From Dyadobacter sp. NIV53 (GTDB lineage Bacteria > Bacteroidota > Bacteroidia > Cytophagales > Spirosomataceae), in the NCBI RefSeq assembly GCF_019711195.1, contig NZ_CP081299.1, positions 3,100,001-3,164,000 of the forward strand: a DNA stretch of 64,000 nt. The letters run 5' to 3'. Shown one piece after another: positions 1 through 8,274 of the stretch. How positions within the stretch are numbered: position 1 is the stretch's first letter; every line of letters begins with the position of its first letter. Position numbers and translations under genes: made by a program. The notes beneath the pieces are model-generated. The model was given only the letters and a program-made list of their open reading frames with translations. It did no database searches and was not told where the DNA came from.

Positions 1-198
1 AAAGATAAAGAGCTGCAATACCGGTGGGCTAATGTGGTAAATGGTTTTGATATGCCGGTAATAGTAAAAATTGACTCTGGAAAAGACCAGTTTCTTAATC
101 CAACCGGTGAGTGGAAAACATTAAAAGTTAAAGAAGGGAAAGTGCTGGAAGTAAACCGGAATTTTTATGTTGAGTCTAAGAAAGTTTCAGCTTTATAA
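1..198 (+). CDS. C-terminal end of an M1-family metallopeptidase (partial)
   Basis: The last 65 codons of a gene that begins left of the window, ending in TAA. The visible peptide has the layout of the extreme C-terminus of Bacteroidota M1 (aminopeptidase N-like) peptidases: an aromatic YRW segment, GFDMPV, then an NPTGEW-type turn and a lysine-rich last strand. The catalytic HEXXH domain lies outside the window, so activity cannot be judged. Its stop codon directly abuts the stop codon of the convergent gene on the minus strand, leaving no intergenic base. The family call rests on recalled similarity of the tail only. Confidence 0.6.
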   Translation, partial: KDKELQYRWANVVNGFDMPVIVKIDSGKDQFLNPTGEWKTLKVKEGKVLEVNRNFYVESKKVSAL

Positions 199-861
199 TC
201 AGTCCCAGCATTCCATAATCAGGAGATCGCCTTTTTGAGCTGAAATCCGTACAATTCCATCTTTTTCCGCCTCGTTACTATTTCCTGAACGATAACCTAA
301 TATAAGGATTTCGTCGTTCAGGTTATATTTCAGGCCACTGGTTTGTATTCCTTCAACCTGTCCGATTGGAATTAAAGAAATCGGAGTTCCTGCTACATAC
401 CATTTTTCGTAAGTACATTTTAGAGGAAAAATTTTGGAATGATCGTCGAACAGTACAAGGTGTATCTGCTCTTTGTAGCGAACCAAATTGGTAATATTAG
501 TTATAGCATGATCGGCACGGCGGCCTGTTGCCCAAACAATATTAGCAGCCGGGAATCCACGGTCAATTAAAAAATCAATTGCTTTTTCCAGGTCTGTTTT
601 ATTCTGATCTGGTGTACTGATAATTTCTAAGGGTTCCTGCTGAGACCGGATTGCTTCAAAATCATGTTGCTGATCAAAATCACCCATCCAGACATCAATC
701 TTGATTCCAAGTTCAAGCACACGGTAAATAGCATGATCCAATACCACTATAAACGGGCTCCATTCTAACAGCTGCCCAAGAAGTTCTCCACTACAAGCTT
801 CTCCATTTGCAATGATGAGAGCGGGTTCCTGTTTTTCTTTAACAATGTGATGAGAAGACAT
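199..861 (-). CDS. Thiamine pyrophosphokinase-like protein
   Basis: A 220-residue cytosolic protein with the hallmarks of thiamine pyrophosphokinase, which transfers pyrophosphate from ATP to thiamine to give the cofactor ThDP. Visible motifs are GDFD at residues 60-63 (the family has GDFDS; here a Gln follows), a D-x-x-KTDLEKA segment at 85-94 matching the family's D-KTD metal/ATP site, and GRRADH at 113-118 where the family has G-R-DH. The C-terminal part is a beta-rich thiamine-binding-like region. Length fits the family. It lies convergent with the M1 peptidase, and the coiled-coil gene upstream is only 7 bp away, so the two may be co-transcribed. No THI-box riboswitch is seen upstream. 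Confidence 0.8.
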   Translation of the reverse strand: MSSHHIVKEKQEPALIIANGEACSGELLGQLLEWSPFIVVLDHAIYRVLELGIKIDVWMGDFDQQHDFEAIRSQQEPLEIISTPDQNKTDLEKAIDFLIDRGFPAANIVWATGRRADHAITNITNLVRYKEQIHLVLFDDHSKIFPLKCTYEKWYVAGTPISLIPIGQVEGIQTSGLKYNLNDEILILGYRSGNSNEAEKDGIVRISAQKGDLLIMECWD

Positions 862-868
862 TTATCTC

Positions 869-1387
869 TTATTTACTTTTAATAAGAGTTATAAGATCGT
901 CAAATTTCTGATCCATTCTGTCAAATCGTTCATCCATCTTATCGAATCTTTCATCCATCTTATCGAATCTTTCGTCTATCTTATCAAATTTCTCATCTAT
1001 CTTATCAAACTTCTCATCTATCTTATCAAATTTCTCGTCTATCTTATCAAACTTCTCATCTATCTTATCAAACTTCTCATCTATCTTATCAAATTTCTCG
1101 TCTATCTTATCGAACTTTTCGTCTATCTTATCAAACTTTGTTTCTATTCTATTAAATTTCTGATTTACCTCTATTCTAAATTCTGATAAGTTAATGGTTA
1201 CTTCTGCAACCTGATGTTTTACTAGAGTTAATTCCTTATTCATTTTAGCTTGCTGTTGCTTTACATCAGCAAAACCGCGCTGCATATCAGTGGTAATTGT
1301 TGCCAATCCCTTCGCAATTATTTCAATTTGTTTACCTTGATCCACTGCTAAAATTTCTAATTGATCTACCCGTTCTTCCAGAAACAT
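869..1387 (-). CDS. Heptad-repeat coiled-coil protein
   Basis: A 172-residue protein without signal peptide or membrane segment. Residues 1-84 are a predicted helical region rich in Gln, Glu and Lys. Residues 85-161 are eleven consecutive 7-residue units of the type F-D-K-I-D-E-K, drifting to F-D-K-M-D-E-R near the end. Phe and Ile/Met fall at a/d-type spacing, so the stretch should form one continuous, highly charged coiled coil. Similar proteins occur in many bacteria but I know no established function. It sits 7 bp upstream of the thiamine pyrophosphokinase-like gene. The DNA repeat is nearly exact, so copy number may vary between strains. Confidence 0.75.
   Translation of the reverse strand: MFLEERVDQLEILAVDQGKQIEIIAKGLATITTDMQRGFADVKQQQAKMNKELTLVKHQVAEVTINLSEFRIEVNQKFNRIETKFDKIDEKFDKIDEKFDKIDEKFDKIDEKFDKIDEKFDKIDEKFDKIDEKFDKIDERFDKMDERFDKMDERFDRMDQKFDDLITLIKSK
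905..1135 (-). repeat. In-frame 21-bp tandem repeat (11 units)
   Basis: Eleven head-to-tail copies of a 21-bp unit encode the FDKIDEK heptads of the coiled-coil gene. Central copies differ only by synonymous changes (for example TTC/TTT and CTT/TTT blocks), while copies at the 3' end have drifted at protein level. This is the structure expected of expansion by slippage or unequal recombination in multiples of seven codons, which keeps the frame. Confidence 0.9.
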
Positions 1388-1511
1388 GTTAATCTATTTT
1401 TATGTTGATGAATATTTTGATTTGGTTTTTCAAATCCACTTCAATATCGAAAAGAAATTCCAGCCTTACAAATATTTGAATTTTCCAATTTAAAAAAATT
1501 CGATAAACTTC

Positions 1512-2270
1512 TCAGATCCTTAATTCCTTTGCTTTATTCCAATATATGTCCATTTCATTCAAAGTCATATCACCAAGTGATTTCCCATCGGCTTTTGATG
1601 CCTCTTCAAGATATTGAAAGCGCTTGATAAACTTCTTGTTCGTTCTCTCCAATGCCGTTTCAGGATTGATATCGACAAATCTTGAATAATTAACCAGCGA
1701 AAATAACAGATCCCCAAATTCCCCTTCTGCTTCTTTCTGATCTATTACCTCGGTTGTTTCTATATTGAAATTATCTTTAAATTCCTGTAGTTCTTCTTCC
1801 ACCTTTTCCCAAACCTGTTGTTTTTCATCCCAGTCAAAACCTGCCCCACGCGCCTTTTCCTGAATACGCATTGCTTTTACCAAAGCCGGTAAGGAGGCTG
1901 GTACGCCGGATAAAACGGATTTGTTACCTTCTTTCAGTTTCAATTGTTCCCAATTCCTTTTTACATCCTCTTCTGTATCAGCAACAGTATTGCCGTAAAT
2001 ATGCGGGTGCCGTGAAATCAGTTTATCACAAATACCGCTCAAAACATCCTTAATATCAAACTGAAAGGCTTTTTCAGGATGGCTCTCAGAAGCTATTTTG
2101 GCATAAAATACAATGTGTAAAAGCACATCGCCCAACTCCTTTTTTATCTCTGGCAAATCGTTTTCCAGAATTGCATCCGACAGCTCATAAGTTTCTTCGA
2201 TGGTAAGGTGGCGTAAGCTTTCCAAAGTTTGTTTCCGGTCCCATGGACACTGCTCGCGAAGTTCATCCAT
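1512..2270 (-). CDS. mazG: Nucleoside triphosphate pyrophosphohydrolase MazG (5' end frameshifted)
   Basis: MazG hydrolyses (d)NTPs to NMP and pyrophosphate. From ATG at 2270 the protein has 252 residues and two MazG repeats: the first with CPWDRKQT, EETYE (25-29) and KELGD (44-48) metal-binding acidic residues, the second with EEELQEF and EGEFGDLLF near residues 160-190. The family normally begins about ten residues earlier with DRLLTIM. Exactly those codons lie upstream at 2288-2268 in frame, but they are joined to the upstream ATG codons (2298 or 2346) only in another frame, because one extra base around 2289-2291 creates a TGA. As written, the first in-frame ATG is 2270. The conserved body is intact. 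Confidence 0.9.
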   Translation of the reverse strand: MDELREQCPWDRKQTLESLRHLTIEETYELSDAILENDLPEIKKELGDVLLHIVFYAKIASESHPEKAFQFDIKDVLSGICDKLISRHPHIYGNTVADTEEDVKRNWEQLKLKEGNKSVLSGVPASLPALVKAMRIQEKARGAGFDWDEKQQVWEKVEEELQEFKDNFNIETTEVIDQKEAEGEFGDLLFSLVNYSRFVDINPETALERTNKKFIKRFQYLEEASKADGKSLGDMTLNEMDIYWNKAKELRI

Positions 2271-2350
2271 GATCGTCAGTAACCGATCAGAAGGCCATTA
2301 GTTGCTGCTGCCGCCTTTCCGGCAGTGAATCAAATTTTTTTTCCATTTCA

Positions 2351-2358
2351 CAAAGATA
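2351..2358 (-). promoter_or_regulatory. Candidate -7 element for mazG
   Basis: TATCTTTG on the minus strand fits the Bacteroidota -7 consensus TAnnTTTG. It lies just 4 bp before an ATG at 2346 and about 50 bp before the ATG at 2298. A transcript starting just after it would be leaderless or nearly so for ATG 2346, which favours 2298 as the ancestral start. No clear -33 TTTG was found at the expected distance. Confidence 0.45.
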
Positions 2359-2455
2359 GAGAAGCGAAAACAGGAAGTTAGAATACCCATTCTTAAAATC
2401 GAACTTTTTTGCCATTAATATAAGTTATCACAAGTCATCAAATTACTTATTATCA

Positions 2456-4303
2456 TTGGGCAAACCATCTGTAAAAGAATCTGTTAAATCCAATTCTGTT
2501 AATTCTCAGTCATTTAGAAAGCGATTTTCTGCTTTACAAAACCTTCCCCGTTTTTTCCGCCTGGTTTGGGAAACCAATAAGTCATTAACAACAGGAAATG
2601 TCTTTTTCCGTCTGCTCAAATCAGGGTTGCCTTTGCTCATGCTTTATATTGGCAAAGAAATCATTGACGAAGTAATCCGGTTAATGGATCACAAATCCGA
2701 TTCGCACCAATACCTTTGGATTTTGGTAGGGGCAGAATTGGCACTGACCATATTATCTGATTTGCTCAACAGGTGTATCAGTTTATTCGATAGTTTATTA
2801 GGTGATCTCGTAGCAAATAAAACTTCAGTTGATCTGGTTCATCATGCTGCAAAACTGGATCTTTATCAATTTGAAAATCCTGTATTTTACGACAAACTGG
2901 AACGTGCACGCCGGCAAACATCCGGTCGTACAGTATTATTATCCCAAACCCTCGCTCAGATACAGGATATTGTAACACTGCTATCATTAGGAATTGGCCT
3001 GGTTGTTTTTAACCCCTGGCTTATTTTGATTTTAATTATAGCGGTAATTCCCTCATTTTTAGGAGAAACACATTTTAATGAAAGAACCTATTCGTTAACA
3101 CGAAGCTGGACACCTGAACGCCGTGAACTGGATTATCTCCGATATCTGGGGTCGAGTGCCGAAACCGCAAAAGAAGTTAAGGTTTTTGGTTTGGAAAATT
3201 ATCTGGCCGGTCGTTTTAAATCACTTTCAGAAGAATATTATCTGGCCAATCAGAAAATCGCAATCAGTCGTGCCGGCTGGGGATATCTGCTTTCCGCCCT
3301 TGGTACTTTGGCCTATTATTTTGCCTATATATTTGTACTGATGCAGACATTAGGCGGAATTATTACCATTGGCACCATGACTTTCCTTTCGGGTTCATTT
3401 CAGCGTATGCACGGAATGTTACAAGGTATAATGAGCCGTTTTTCAGGAATTGCTGAAAATGCACTTTACTTGCAGGATTTATTTGACTTCTTTGAAATCC
3501 AGCCTACAATTCTTGCCAATGAAACAGGAAAGACTATTCCTGCCCCAATCAAAAAAGGAATAACTTTTGAGAATGTTGGTTTTAAATATCCTGACACCGA
3601 ATTATGGGCTTTACGCAATCTTTCATTCTCCATTGAACCAGGTGAGAAACTGGCACTTGTCGGAGAAAACGGGGCAGGAAAAACGACTTTGGTAAAATTA
3701 CTTGCTTGCCTGTACAAACCGACCGAAGGACGTATTCTCATTGACGGTGTCGATTTACTGGATTATCAATTGTCAGATCTACGCGCCAACATCGGAATTA
3801 TTTTTCAGGATTATATCCGGTATGAAATGACGGTTTCCGATAATATTGCAGTAGGCGACATCAATCATTTTGAAGATCAGGAAGCCATTGAAAATGCTGC
3901 TAATATGAGCATGGCTCATGAAGTAGTAGCTCAATTACCTAATAAATTTCAGCAGGTTTTAGGAAAAAGGTTTAAAGATGGCACTGAACTTTCCGGCGGA
4001 CAATGGCAAAAAATTGCCTTAGCCCGTGCTTACATGAGAAATGCACAGCTAATCGTTCTGGACGAGCCGACGTCTGCTCTGGATGCAAGGGCCGAGCACG
4101 AGGTTTTCAAACGTTTTACCGGGCTGATTGAAGGAAAAATGGCAGTATTGATTTCCCATCGTTTTTCAACTGTTAGAATGGCTGACAGAATTCTGTTTCT
4201 GGAAAAAGGGCGGCTGATTGAATACGGATCTCATAATGAATTGCTTGATTACGACGGTAAGTATGCGGAGCTGTTTCAGTTACAGGCGCAGGGATATCAA
4301 TAA
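2456..4303 (+). CDS. ABC transporter, fused permease/ATPase (exporter type)
   Basis: A 615-residue half-transporter of the ABC exporter class. The first ~330 residues hold the hydrophobic segments of a type I exporter membrane domain; the rest is the nucleotide-binding domain with Walker A GENGAGKTT (around residue 403), signature LSGGQ (around 512), Walker B LIVLDEP followed by the D-loop, and the switch His in ISHRFST. Two copies would form the working pump; the substrate is unknown. The frame opens with TTG at 2456; no in-frame ATG exists before the first membrane segment, so TTG is the likely start. It is divergent from mazG, with about 110 bp between the ancestral starts. Confidence 0.85.
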   Translation: MGKPSVKESVKSNSVNSQSFRKRFSALQNLPRFFRLVWETNKSLTTGNVFFRLLKSGLPLLMLYIGKEIIDEVIRLMDHKSDSHQYLWILVGAELALTILSDLLNRCISLFDSLLGDLVANKTSVDLVHHAAKLDLYQFENPVFYDKLERARRQTSGRTVLLSQTLAQIQDIVTLLSLGIGLVVFNPWLILILIIAVIPSFLGETHFNERTYSLTRSWTPERRELDYLRYLGSSAETAKEVKVFGLENYLAGRFKSLSEEYYLANQKIAISRAGWGYLLSALGTLAYYFAYIFVLMQTLGGIITIGTMTFLSGSFQRMHGMLQGIMSRFSGIAENALYLQDLFDFFEIQPTILANETGKTIPAPIKKGITFENVGFKYPDTELWALRNLSFSIEPGEKLALVGENGAGKTTLVKLLACLYKPTEGRILIDGVDLLDYQLSDLRANIGIIFQDYIRYEMTVSDNIAVGDINHFEDQEAIENAANMSMAHEVVAQLPNKFQQVLGKRFKDGTELSGGQWQKIALARAYMRNAQLIVLDEPTSALDARAEHEVFKRFTGLIEGKMAVLISHRFSTVRMADRILFLEKGRLIEYGSHNELLDYDGKYAELFQLQAQGYQ

Positions 4304-4304
4304 T

Positions 4305-4775
4305 TTAAAAAGTTAATTTCAAACTGGTTTGAATCAGGTTGCTTGTACATTTTGCAACGATTTTTCCCTCAGCATTGGTGATTTCGCCTTCAACGTGAAC
4401 GATGTTTTTACCAGCCCTGATTACCTTTCCTTTGGTTAAAAGAATCTCACCGACACGTGCCGCATGCAAAAAATCACAATTAAGGTTAACCGATGTGAAG
4501 GCGAAATCACGCCCCAAAGCATATACCATTGTTCCCACAACGTCATCTAATATAGTGGAAGCAATCCCGCCATGTAATACGCCCATTGAATTTGTCATAT
4601 CCTCACGAACTGTAAACTCAATTTCCATACTGCCTTCCTTTACATCTATTAATTTACCATTCAGCCATCTGCCAACTGCAGAAGGGCTCTGGTTTAAATG
4701 CTGGCCAATAAATTTTTTCAAAAATGCAAGCCTTTTGTTTTCGGTAAGATGTAAAGAATTAATTGAATCACTCAT
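4305..4775 (-). CDS. PaaI-type hotdog thioesterase
   Basis: A 156-residue single hotdog-fold protein of the PaaI/acyl-CoA thioesterase family. The segment GVLHGGIASTILDDVVG at about residues 64-80 is the family signature: HGG-like turn before the central helix, with an acidic residue in the helix that acts in thioester hydrolysis. A second conserved stretch, VNLNCDFLHAA, forms the next strand. Such proteins hydrolyse acyl- or aryl-CoA thioesters in the cytosol; the substrate cannot be told. It is convergent with the ABC exporter gene, with one base between stops. TTG/ATG ambiguity does not arise: the ATG at 4775 gives the normal length. Confidence 0.8.
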   Translation of the reverse strand: MSDSINSLHLTENKRLAFLKKFIGQHLNQSPSAVGRWLNGKLIDVKEGSMEIEFTVREDMTNSMGVLHGGIASTILDDVVGTMVYALGRDFAFTSVNLNCDFLHAARVGEILLTKGKVIRAGKNIVHVEGEITNAEGKIVAKCTSNLIQTSLKLTF

Positions 4776-4867
4776 TTCACATTCGTTTTAAGTTTGAAGA
4801 CGATTATTACCGAAAATAGTAATTATCGTAGATACATTCATGATTCAGTGTCAATTGTATGGATTTT

Positions 4868-4900
4868 ATTGCTACGTATTAAAGGTAATTGCTACCTTTG
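4868..4900 (+). promoter_or_regulatory. Promoter of the phosphosulfolactate synthase-like gene
   Basis: TATTG at 4867-4871 and TACCTTTG at 4893-4900, separated by 21 bp, match the Bacteroidota promoter TTTG-N(19-21)-TAnnTTTG. The start would fall around 4905, before ATG 4937. This also argues against a start codon at 4889 inside the promoter. Confidence 0.6.
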
Positions 4901-4936
4901 CCGGAGTTTTTGCAAGAGATAAACGAATACGAATAT

Positions 4937-5731
4937 ATGAATTTTACGCTATCACAAGTTCCTGCCCGCTCAGAAAAACCCCGTGAAAAAGGTATCACAA
5001 TGGTGATGGATAAGGGACTAAGCATCAGGGAAACCGAAGACATGATCGAGACAGCGTCCCCTTACATCGATATCGTAAAACTAGGATGGGCAACATCCTT
5101 TGTAAGTCCTCATCTCAACGAAAAGCTTGCTGTATATAAAAGCGCAAACATTCCCGTCTATTTTGGAGGAACACTTTTCGAAGCATTTGTGGTAAGAAAC
5201 CAGTTTGATGATTATCGTAAATTGCTGGACAAATATGACCTGAAATATGCGGAAGTATCCGACGGATCGGTTGAAATGGCGCAGGATGTAAAATGTGAAT
5301 ATATCCGTACACTGGCTCAACAGGTTACTGTACTTTCAGAAGTTGGTTCGAAGGACGAAAATAAAATAATCCCGCCTTATAAATGGATTCAGCTGATTAA
5401 GTCCGAATTACAGGCCGGGGCATGGAAAGTAATTGGAGAAGCAAGGGAATCCGGTAACGTTGGGCTTTTCAGGGCAAGCGGAGAAGTACGCCAGGGCTTG
5501 GTAGAAGAAATCCTGACTGAAATTGCATTTGAAGATATGTTATGGGAAGCTCCGCAAAAGTCCCAGCAAGTATGGTTTGTAAAGCTTTTGGGAGCTAATG
5601 TAAATTTGGGAAACATTGCACCAGCTGAACTTATTCCATTGGAAACAATACGGTTAGGACTAAGAGGTGACACTTTTAATCACTTCCTGAATGCCAAAAC
5701 CAAACAAAAATGGAAAATTGATTCCAAATAA
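4937..5731 (+). CDS. Phosphosulfolactate synthase (ComA family)
   Basis: A 264-residue protein of the ComA family, which adds sulfite to phosphoenolpyruvate to give (2R)-phosphosulfolactate. Characteristic stretches are KGITMVMDKGLS near the N-terminus, DIVKLGWATSFV on a TIM-barrel strand, YFGGTLFEAFV, and late GANVNLGNIAPAELIPLE. The start at ATG 4937 is preferred over TTG 4889, which lies within the promoter. No comB, comC or coenzyme M genes are nearby. In Bacteroidota the product could feed sulfopyruvate and cysteate into sulfonolipid (capnine) synthesis, but that is inference. A DedA membrane protein follows 28 bp downstream and may share the transcript. Confidence 0.8.
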   Translation: MNFTLSQVPARSEKPREKGITMVMDKGLSIRETEDMIETASPYIDIVKLGWATSFVSPHLNEKLAVYKSANIPVYFGGTLFEAFVVRNQFDDYRKLLDKYDLKYAEVSDGSVEMAQDVKCEYIRTLAQQVTVLSEVGSKDENKIIPPYKWIQLIKSELQAGAWKVIGEARESGNVGLFRASGEVRQGLVEEILTEIAFEDMLWEAPQKSQQVWFVKLLGANVNLGNIAPAELIPLETIRLGLRGDTFNHFLNAKTKQKWKIDSK

Positions 5732-5759
5732 ATAACACCACTCTCATCTTAAAATCACT

Positions 5760-6416
5760 ATGGAATTCATTAAGCAGTTTATTGACATTTTCCTTCATTT
5801 AGATAAACACTTGTTTGATATCGTACAGGAATACGGTACACTCACTTATCTGATTCTTTTCCTGATTGTTTTTACAGAAACAGGATTGGTGATTATGCCC
5901 TTATTACCTGGTGACTCATTGCTGTTTGCAGCAGGAGCTTTGGCTGCTAATCCGGATACAGGCCTTAATGTCTGGCTGATTATCATTATCCTTATTATTG
6001 CTGCTTTGCTTGGAGATAATGTGAATTATTTTATGGGTAAAAAATTCGGTGGTGTTATCAAAAAACGTGAACGTATTTTATTTCTTAAAAGAGAATATCT
6101 GGAAAAAACAGAAGCCTTTTATGAAAAACATGGCGGAAGCACTGTAATTATGGCGCGTTTCATTCCAATCGTCCGTACTGTTGCTCCGTTCGTTGCTGGT
6201 GCAGGAAGTATGAATTACTCTAAATATATCGTTTTTTGTGTGATCGGAGCACTTCTGTGGGTTCCTGCACTAACACTTTTAGGATATTTCTTCGGCGGAT
6301 TCGACATTGTTAAGAACAACTTTGAACTGGTAGTTTTTGCAATCATCGGTTTCTCAATTCTGCCTATGATTTATCAGTATCTGAAAAGCAGATTTTCAAA
6401 GCCTTCGGCAGTGTAA
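5760..6416 (+). CDS. DedA family membrane protein
   Basis: A 218-residue inner-membrane protein of the DedA/SNARE-associated family, whose members act as lipid-carrier (undecaprenyl phosphate or phospholipid) flippases and affect membrane energetics. Diagnostic features: ETGLVIMPLLPGDSLLFAAG at about residues 40-59 with the conserved acidic residue and PGDS re-entrant loop, GDNVNYFMGKKFG in the second half-helix, and ARFIPIVRTVAPFVAGAG with the essential Arg residues. Three further membrane helices follow. It lies downstream of the ComA-type gene and is ended by a strong hairpin shared with guaB. Confidence 0.88.
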   Translation: MEFIKQFIDIFLHLDKHLFDIVQEYGTLTYLILFLIVFTETGLVIMPLLPGDSLLFAAGALAANPDTGLNVWLIIIILIIAALLGDNVNYFMGKKFGGVIKKRERILFLKREYLEKTEAFYEKHGGSTVIMARFIPIVRTVAPFVAGAGSMNYSKYIVFCVIGALLWVPALTLLGYFFGGFDIVKNNFELVVFAIIGFSILPMIYQYLKSRFSKPSAV

Positions 6417-6482
6417 TTTTGCCTATCGGCAATCGGCTATCAGCTTCTAAGGATATCACGACTTTTAAGATAATTTTAAACT

Positions 6483-6526
6483 CACAAAGAATAAGCCCCG
6501 TATTACTACGAGGCTTATTCTTTGTG
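6483..6526. terminator. Bidirectional terminator between dedA-type gene and guaB
   Basis: A perfect 15-bp inverted repeat (6483-6497 with 6512-6526) with a 14-base loop, flanked by A- and T-rich ends. It stands between two convergent genes, so it can end both transcripts. Confidence 0.8.
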
Positions 6527-6594
6527 TAATACTTAATCAATTCTTTATTATCCTGCCAACTAGCCGAAAGCTGATTGCCAACAGCCAAAAGCCC

Positions 6595-8070
6595 CTAGGA
6601 TTTCGATGAATAATTAGGTGCTTCTTTTTGAATCATAATATCATGCGGGTGGCTTTCGCGAACTCCGGCTGATGTAATTTTCACAAACTGTGCTTTTTGT
6701 AAAGAAGGTATATCACCAGCCCCGCAATATCCCATACCGGCTTTCAATCCGCCTACCATTTGGTAAACAATCTCAGAAACTTTGCCTTTAAACGGAACAC
6801 GTCCAACAATTCCTTCCGGAACCAGTTTTTTTACATCATCTTCTGCATCCTGGAAATAACGGTCTTTCGAACCATCTTCCATGGCTTCTACTGATCCCAT
6901 TCCACGATACGCTTTAAATTTCCGTCCTTCGTAAATAACGATCTCTCCCGGGGCCTCGTCACTTCCGGCAAGCATGGAACCGATCATGATCGTACTAGCA
7001 CCGCCAGCCAAAGCTTTTGTCATATCACCTGAATAACGGATACCGCCATCGGCAATGACCGGAACTCCTGAATCTTTCAATGCTTCGGCTGCCCACATTA
7101 CAGCTGTAAGCTGCGGAACTCCGATACCGGCAATAATACGCGTGGTACATATACTACCTGGCCCTACTCCTACTTTCACTGCATCTGCGCCGGCTTCAAC
7201 CAGTGCAAGTGCGCCTTCGCCTGTGGCTACATTGCCTGCAATTACGTCCAGATTAGGGAATTGTTTTTTTACCGATTTCAATGCTTCAATTACACCGAAT
7301 GAATGTCCGTGCGCAGTATCCAGACTGATTACATCCACACCTGCTTTTACAAGTGCCTCTACTCTTTTGAGCAGATCCGCAGTTACACCGACAGCAGCAC
7401 CAACACGCAGCCTGCCATAAGCATCCTTGCAAGAATTAGGGTGGGATTTACGTTTCTGAATATCCTTATAAGTAATTAATCCGGTAAGACGATATTGTGA
7501 ATCAACAATTGGTAATTTTTCAATTTTGTATTCCTGAAGTATTTTCTCAGCATCGTCCAATGACAAACCTTCCGAAGCAGTGATCAGGTTTTGGGTTGTC
7601 ATGATTTCAGTAACCGGTTTCGACATCTCACGCTCGAAACGCAGATCACGGTTTGTAAGAATACCGATCAGTTTACGCTCCTTATCAATAACAGGAATAC
7701 CACCAATTTTAAATTCACGCATGATCTGATGCGCATCGCCTAAGGTTGCGTCATTAAAGAGCGTGATCGGGTCGAGGATCATACCACTTTCCGAACGTTT
7801 GACTTTCCGTACTTGCTCAGCCTGCGCTTCCAGGCTCATGTTTTTATGAATAATTCCAATTCCGCCTTCCTGGGCCATAGCAATGGCCAGTTCAAATTCG
7901 GTAACAGTATCCATGGCTGCTGAAACAATTGGAATGTTCAGCTCGATGTTACGTGTCAGCTTGGATTTTGTTTTTGTGTCGCGAGGCAGAATTTCTGAAT
8001 AACCAGGTATTAGAAGAACGTCGTCGTAAGTTAATGCCTCAAAGAGGACTTTGGATGGGTCTGTGCTCAT
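6595..8070 (-). CDS. guaB: Inosine-5'-monophosphate dehydrogenase
   Basis: IMP dehydrogenase oxidises IMP to XMP with NAD+, the committed step of GMP synthesis. The 491-residue length is typical. Visible are the N-terminal barrel start (LTYDDVLLIPGYSE), two CBS domains inserted at about residues 95-210, the catalytic loop GPGSICTTRII with Cys near 305, the IMP phosphate site ADGGIRYSGD, and the flap around MGSVEAM. ATG at 8070 follows a good promoter. The gene is single and convergent with the DedA gene. Confidence 0.97.
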   Translation of the reverse strand: MSTDPSKVLFEALTYDDVLLIPGYSEILPRDTKTKSKLTRNIELNIPIVSAAMDTVTEFELAIAMAQEGGIGIIHKNMSLEAQAEQVRKVKRSESGMILDPITLFNDATLGDAHQIMREFKIGGIPVIDKERKLIGILTNRDLRFEREMSKPVTEIMTTQNLITASEGLSLDDAEKILQEYKIEKLPIVDSQYRLTGLITYKDIQKRKSHPNSCKDAYGRLRVGAAVGVTADLLKRVEALVKAGVDVISLDTAHGHSFGVIEALKSVKKQFPNLDVIAGNVATGEGALALVEAGADAVKVGVGPGSICTTRIIAGIGVPQLTAVMWAAEALKDSGVPVIADGGIRYSGDMTKALAGGASTIMIGSMLAGSDEAPGEIVIYEGRKFKAYRGMGSVEAMEDGSKDRYFQDAEDDVKKLVPEGIVGRVPFKGKVSEIVYQMVGGLKAGMGYCGAGDIPSLQKAQFVKITSAGVRESHPHDIMIQKEAPNYSSKS

Positions 8071-8098
8071 AGCAAATAAACTCTTGTTATTTGCCGGG

Positions 8099-8130
8099 CA
8101 AAATTAGTAATAAGTTTGCAGCCAAACAAA
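8099..8130 (-). promoter_or_regulatory. guaB promoter
   Basis: On the minus strand TTTG (8130-8127), a 20-bp spacer and TAATTTTG (8106-8099) match both boxes of the Bacteroidota housekeeping promoter exactly. The start codon is about 30 bp downstream. Confidence 0.75.
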
Positions 8131-8245
8131 TTTTTGCTCCTATGAAAAATATTAAATTTTCAAGATTTATAATTAACCCCGTATTTGTAAAAAATATTAA
8201 AAATAAGATAAAATGGTTTAGGGATATTTGACCGTTGTTTGACTA

Positions 8246-8253
8246 TACCTTTG
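8246..8253 (+). promoter_or_regulatory. -7 element of the sigma factor operon
   Basis: TACCTTTG fits TAnnTTTG and lies 21 bp before the sigma-factor ATG. A TTTG at 8227-8230 is only 15 bp upstream, shorter than usual, so the -33 box is uncertain. The housekeeping sigma factor, rather than autoregulation, would then drive this gene. Confidence 0.5.
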
Positions 8254-8274
8254 TATTCCTTTTAACGGAAACTG

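Noticed and set aside
4889..4936. Upstream TTG start of the ComA-type gene
   Set aside because: The codon lies inside the promoter -7 region, so it would not be transcribed; ATG 4937 matches the family.
7055..7420. 121-codon frame antisense to guaB
   Set aside because: It is a mirror of the conserved guaB coding sequence with Thr/Ala/Pro-rich composition typical of antisense shadows.
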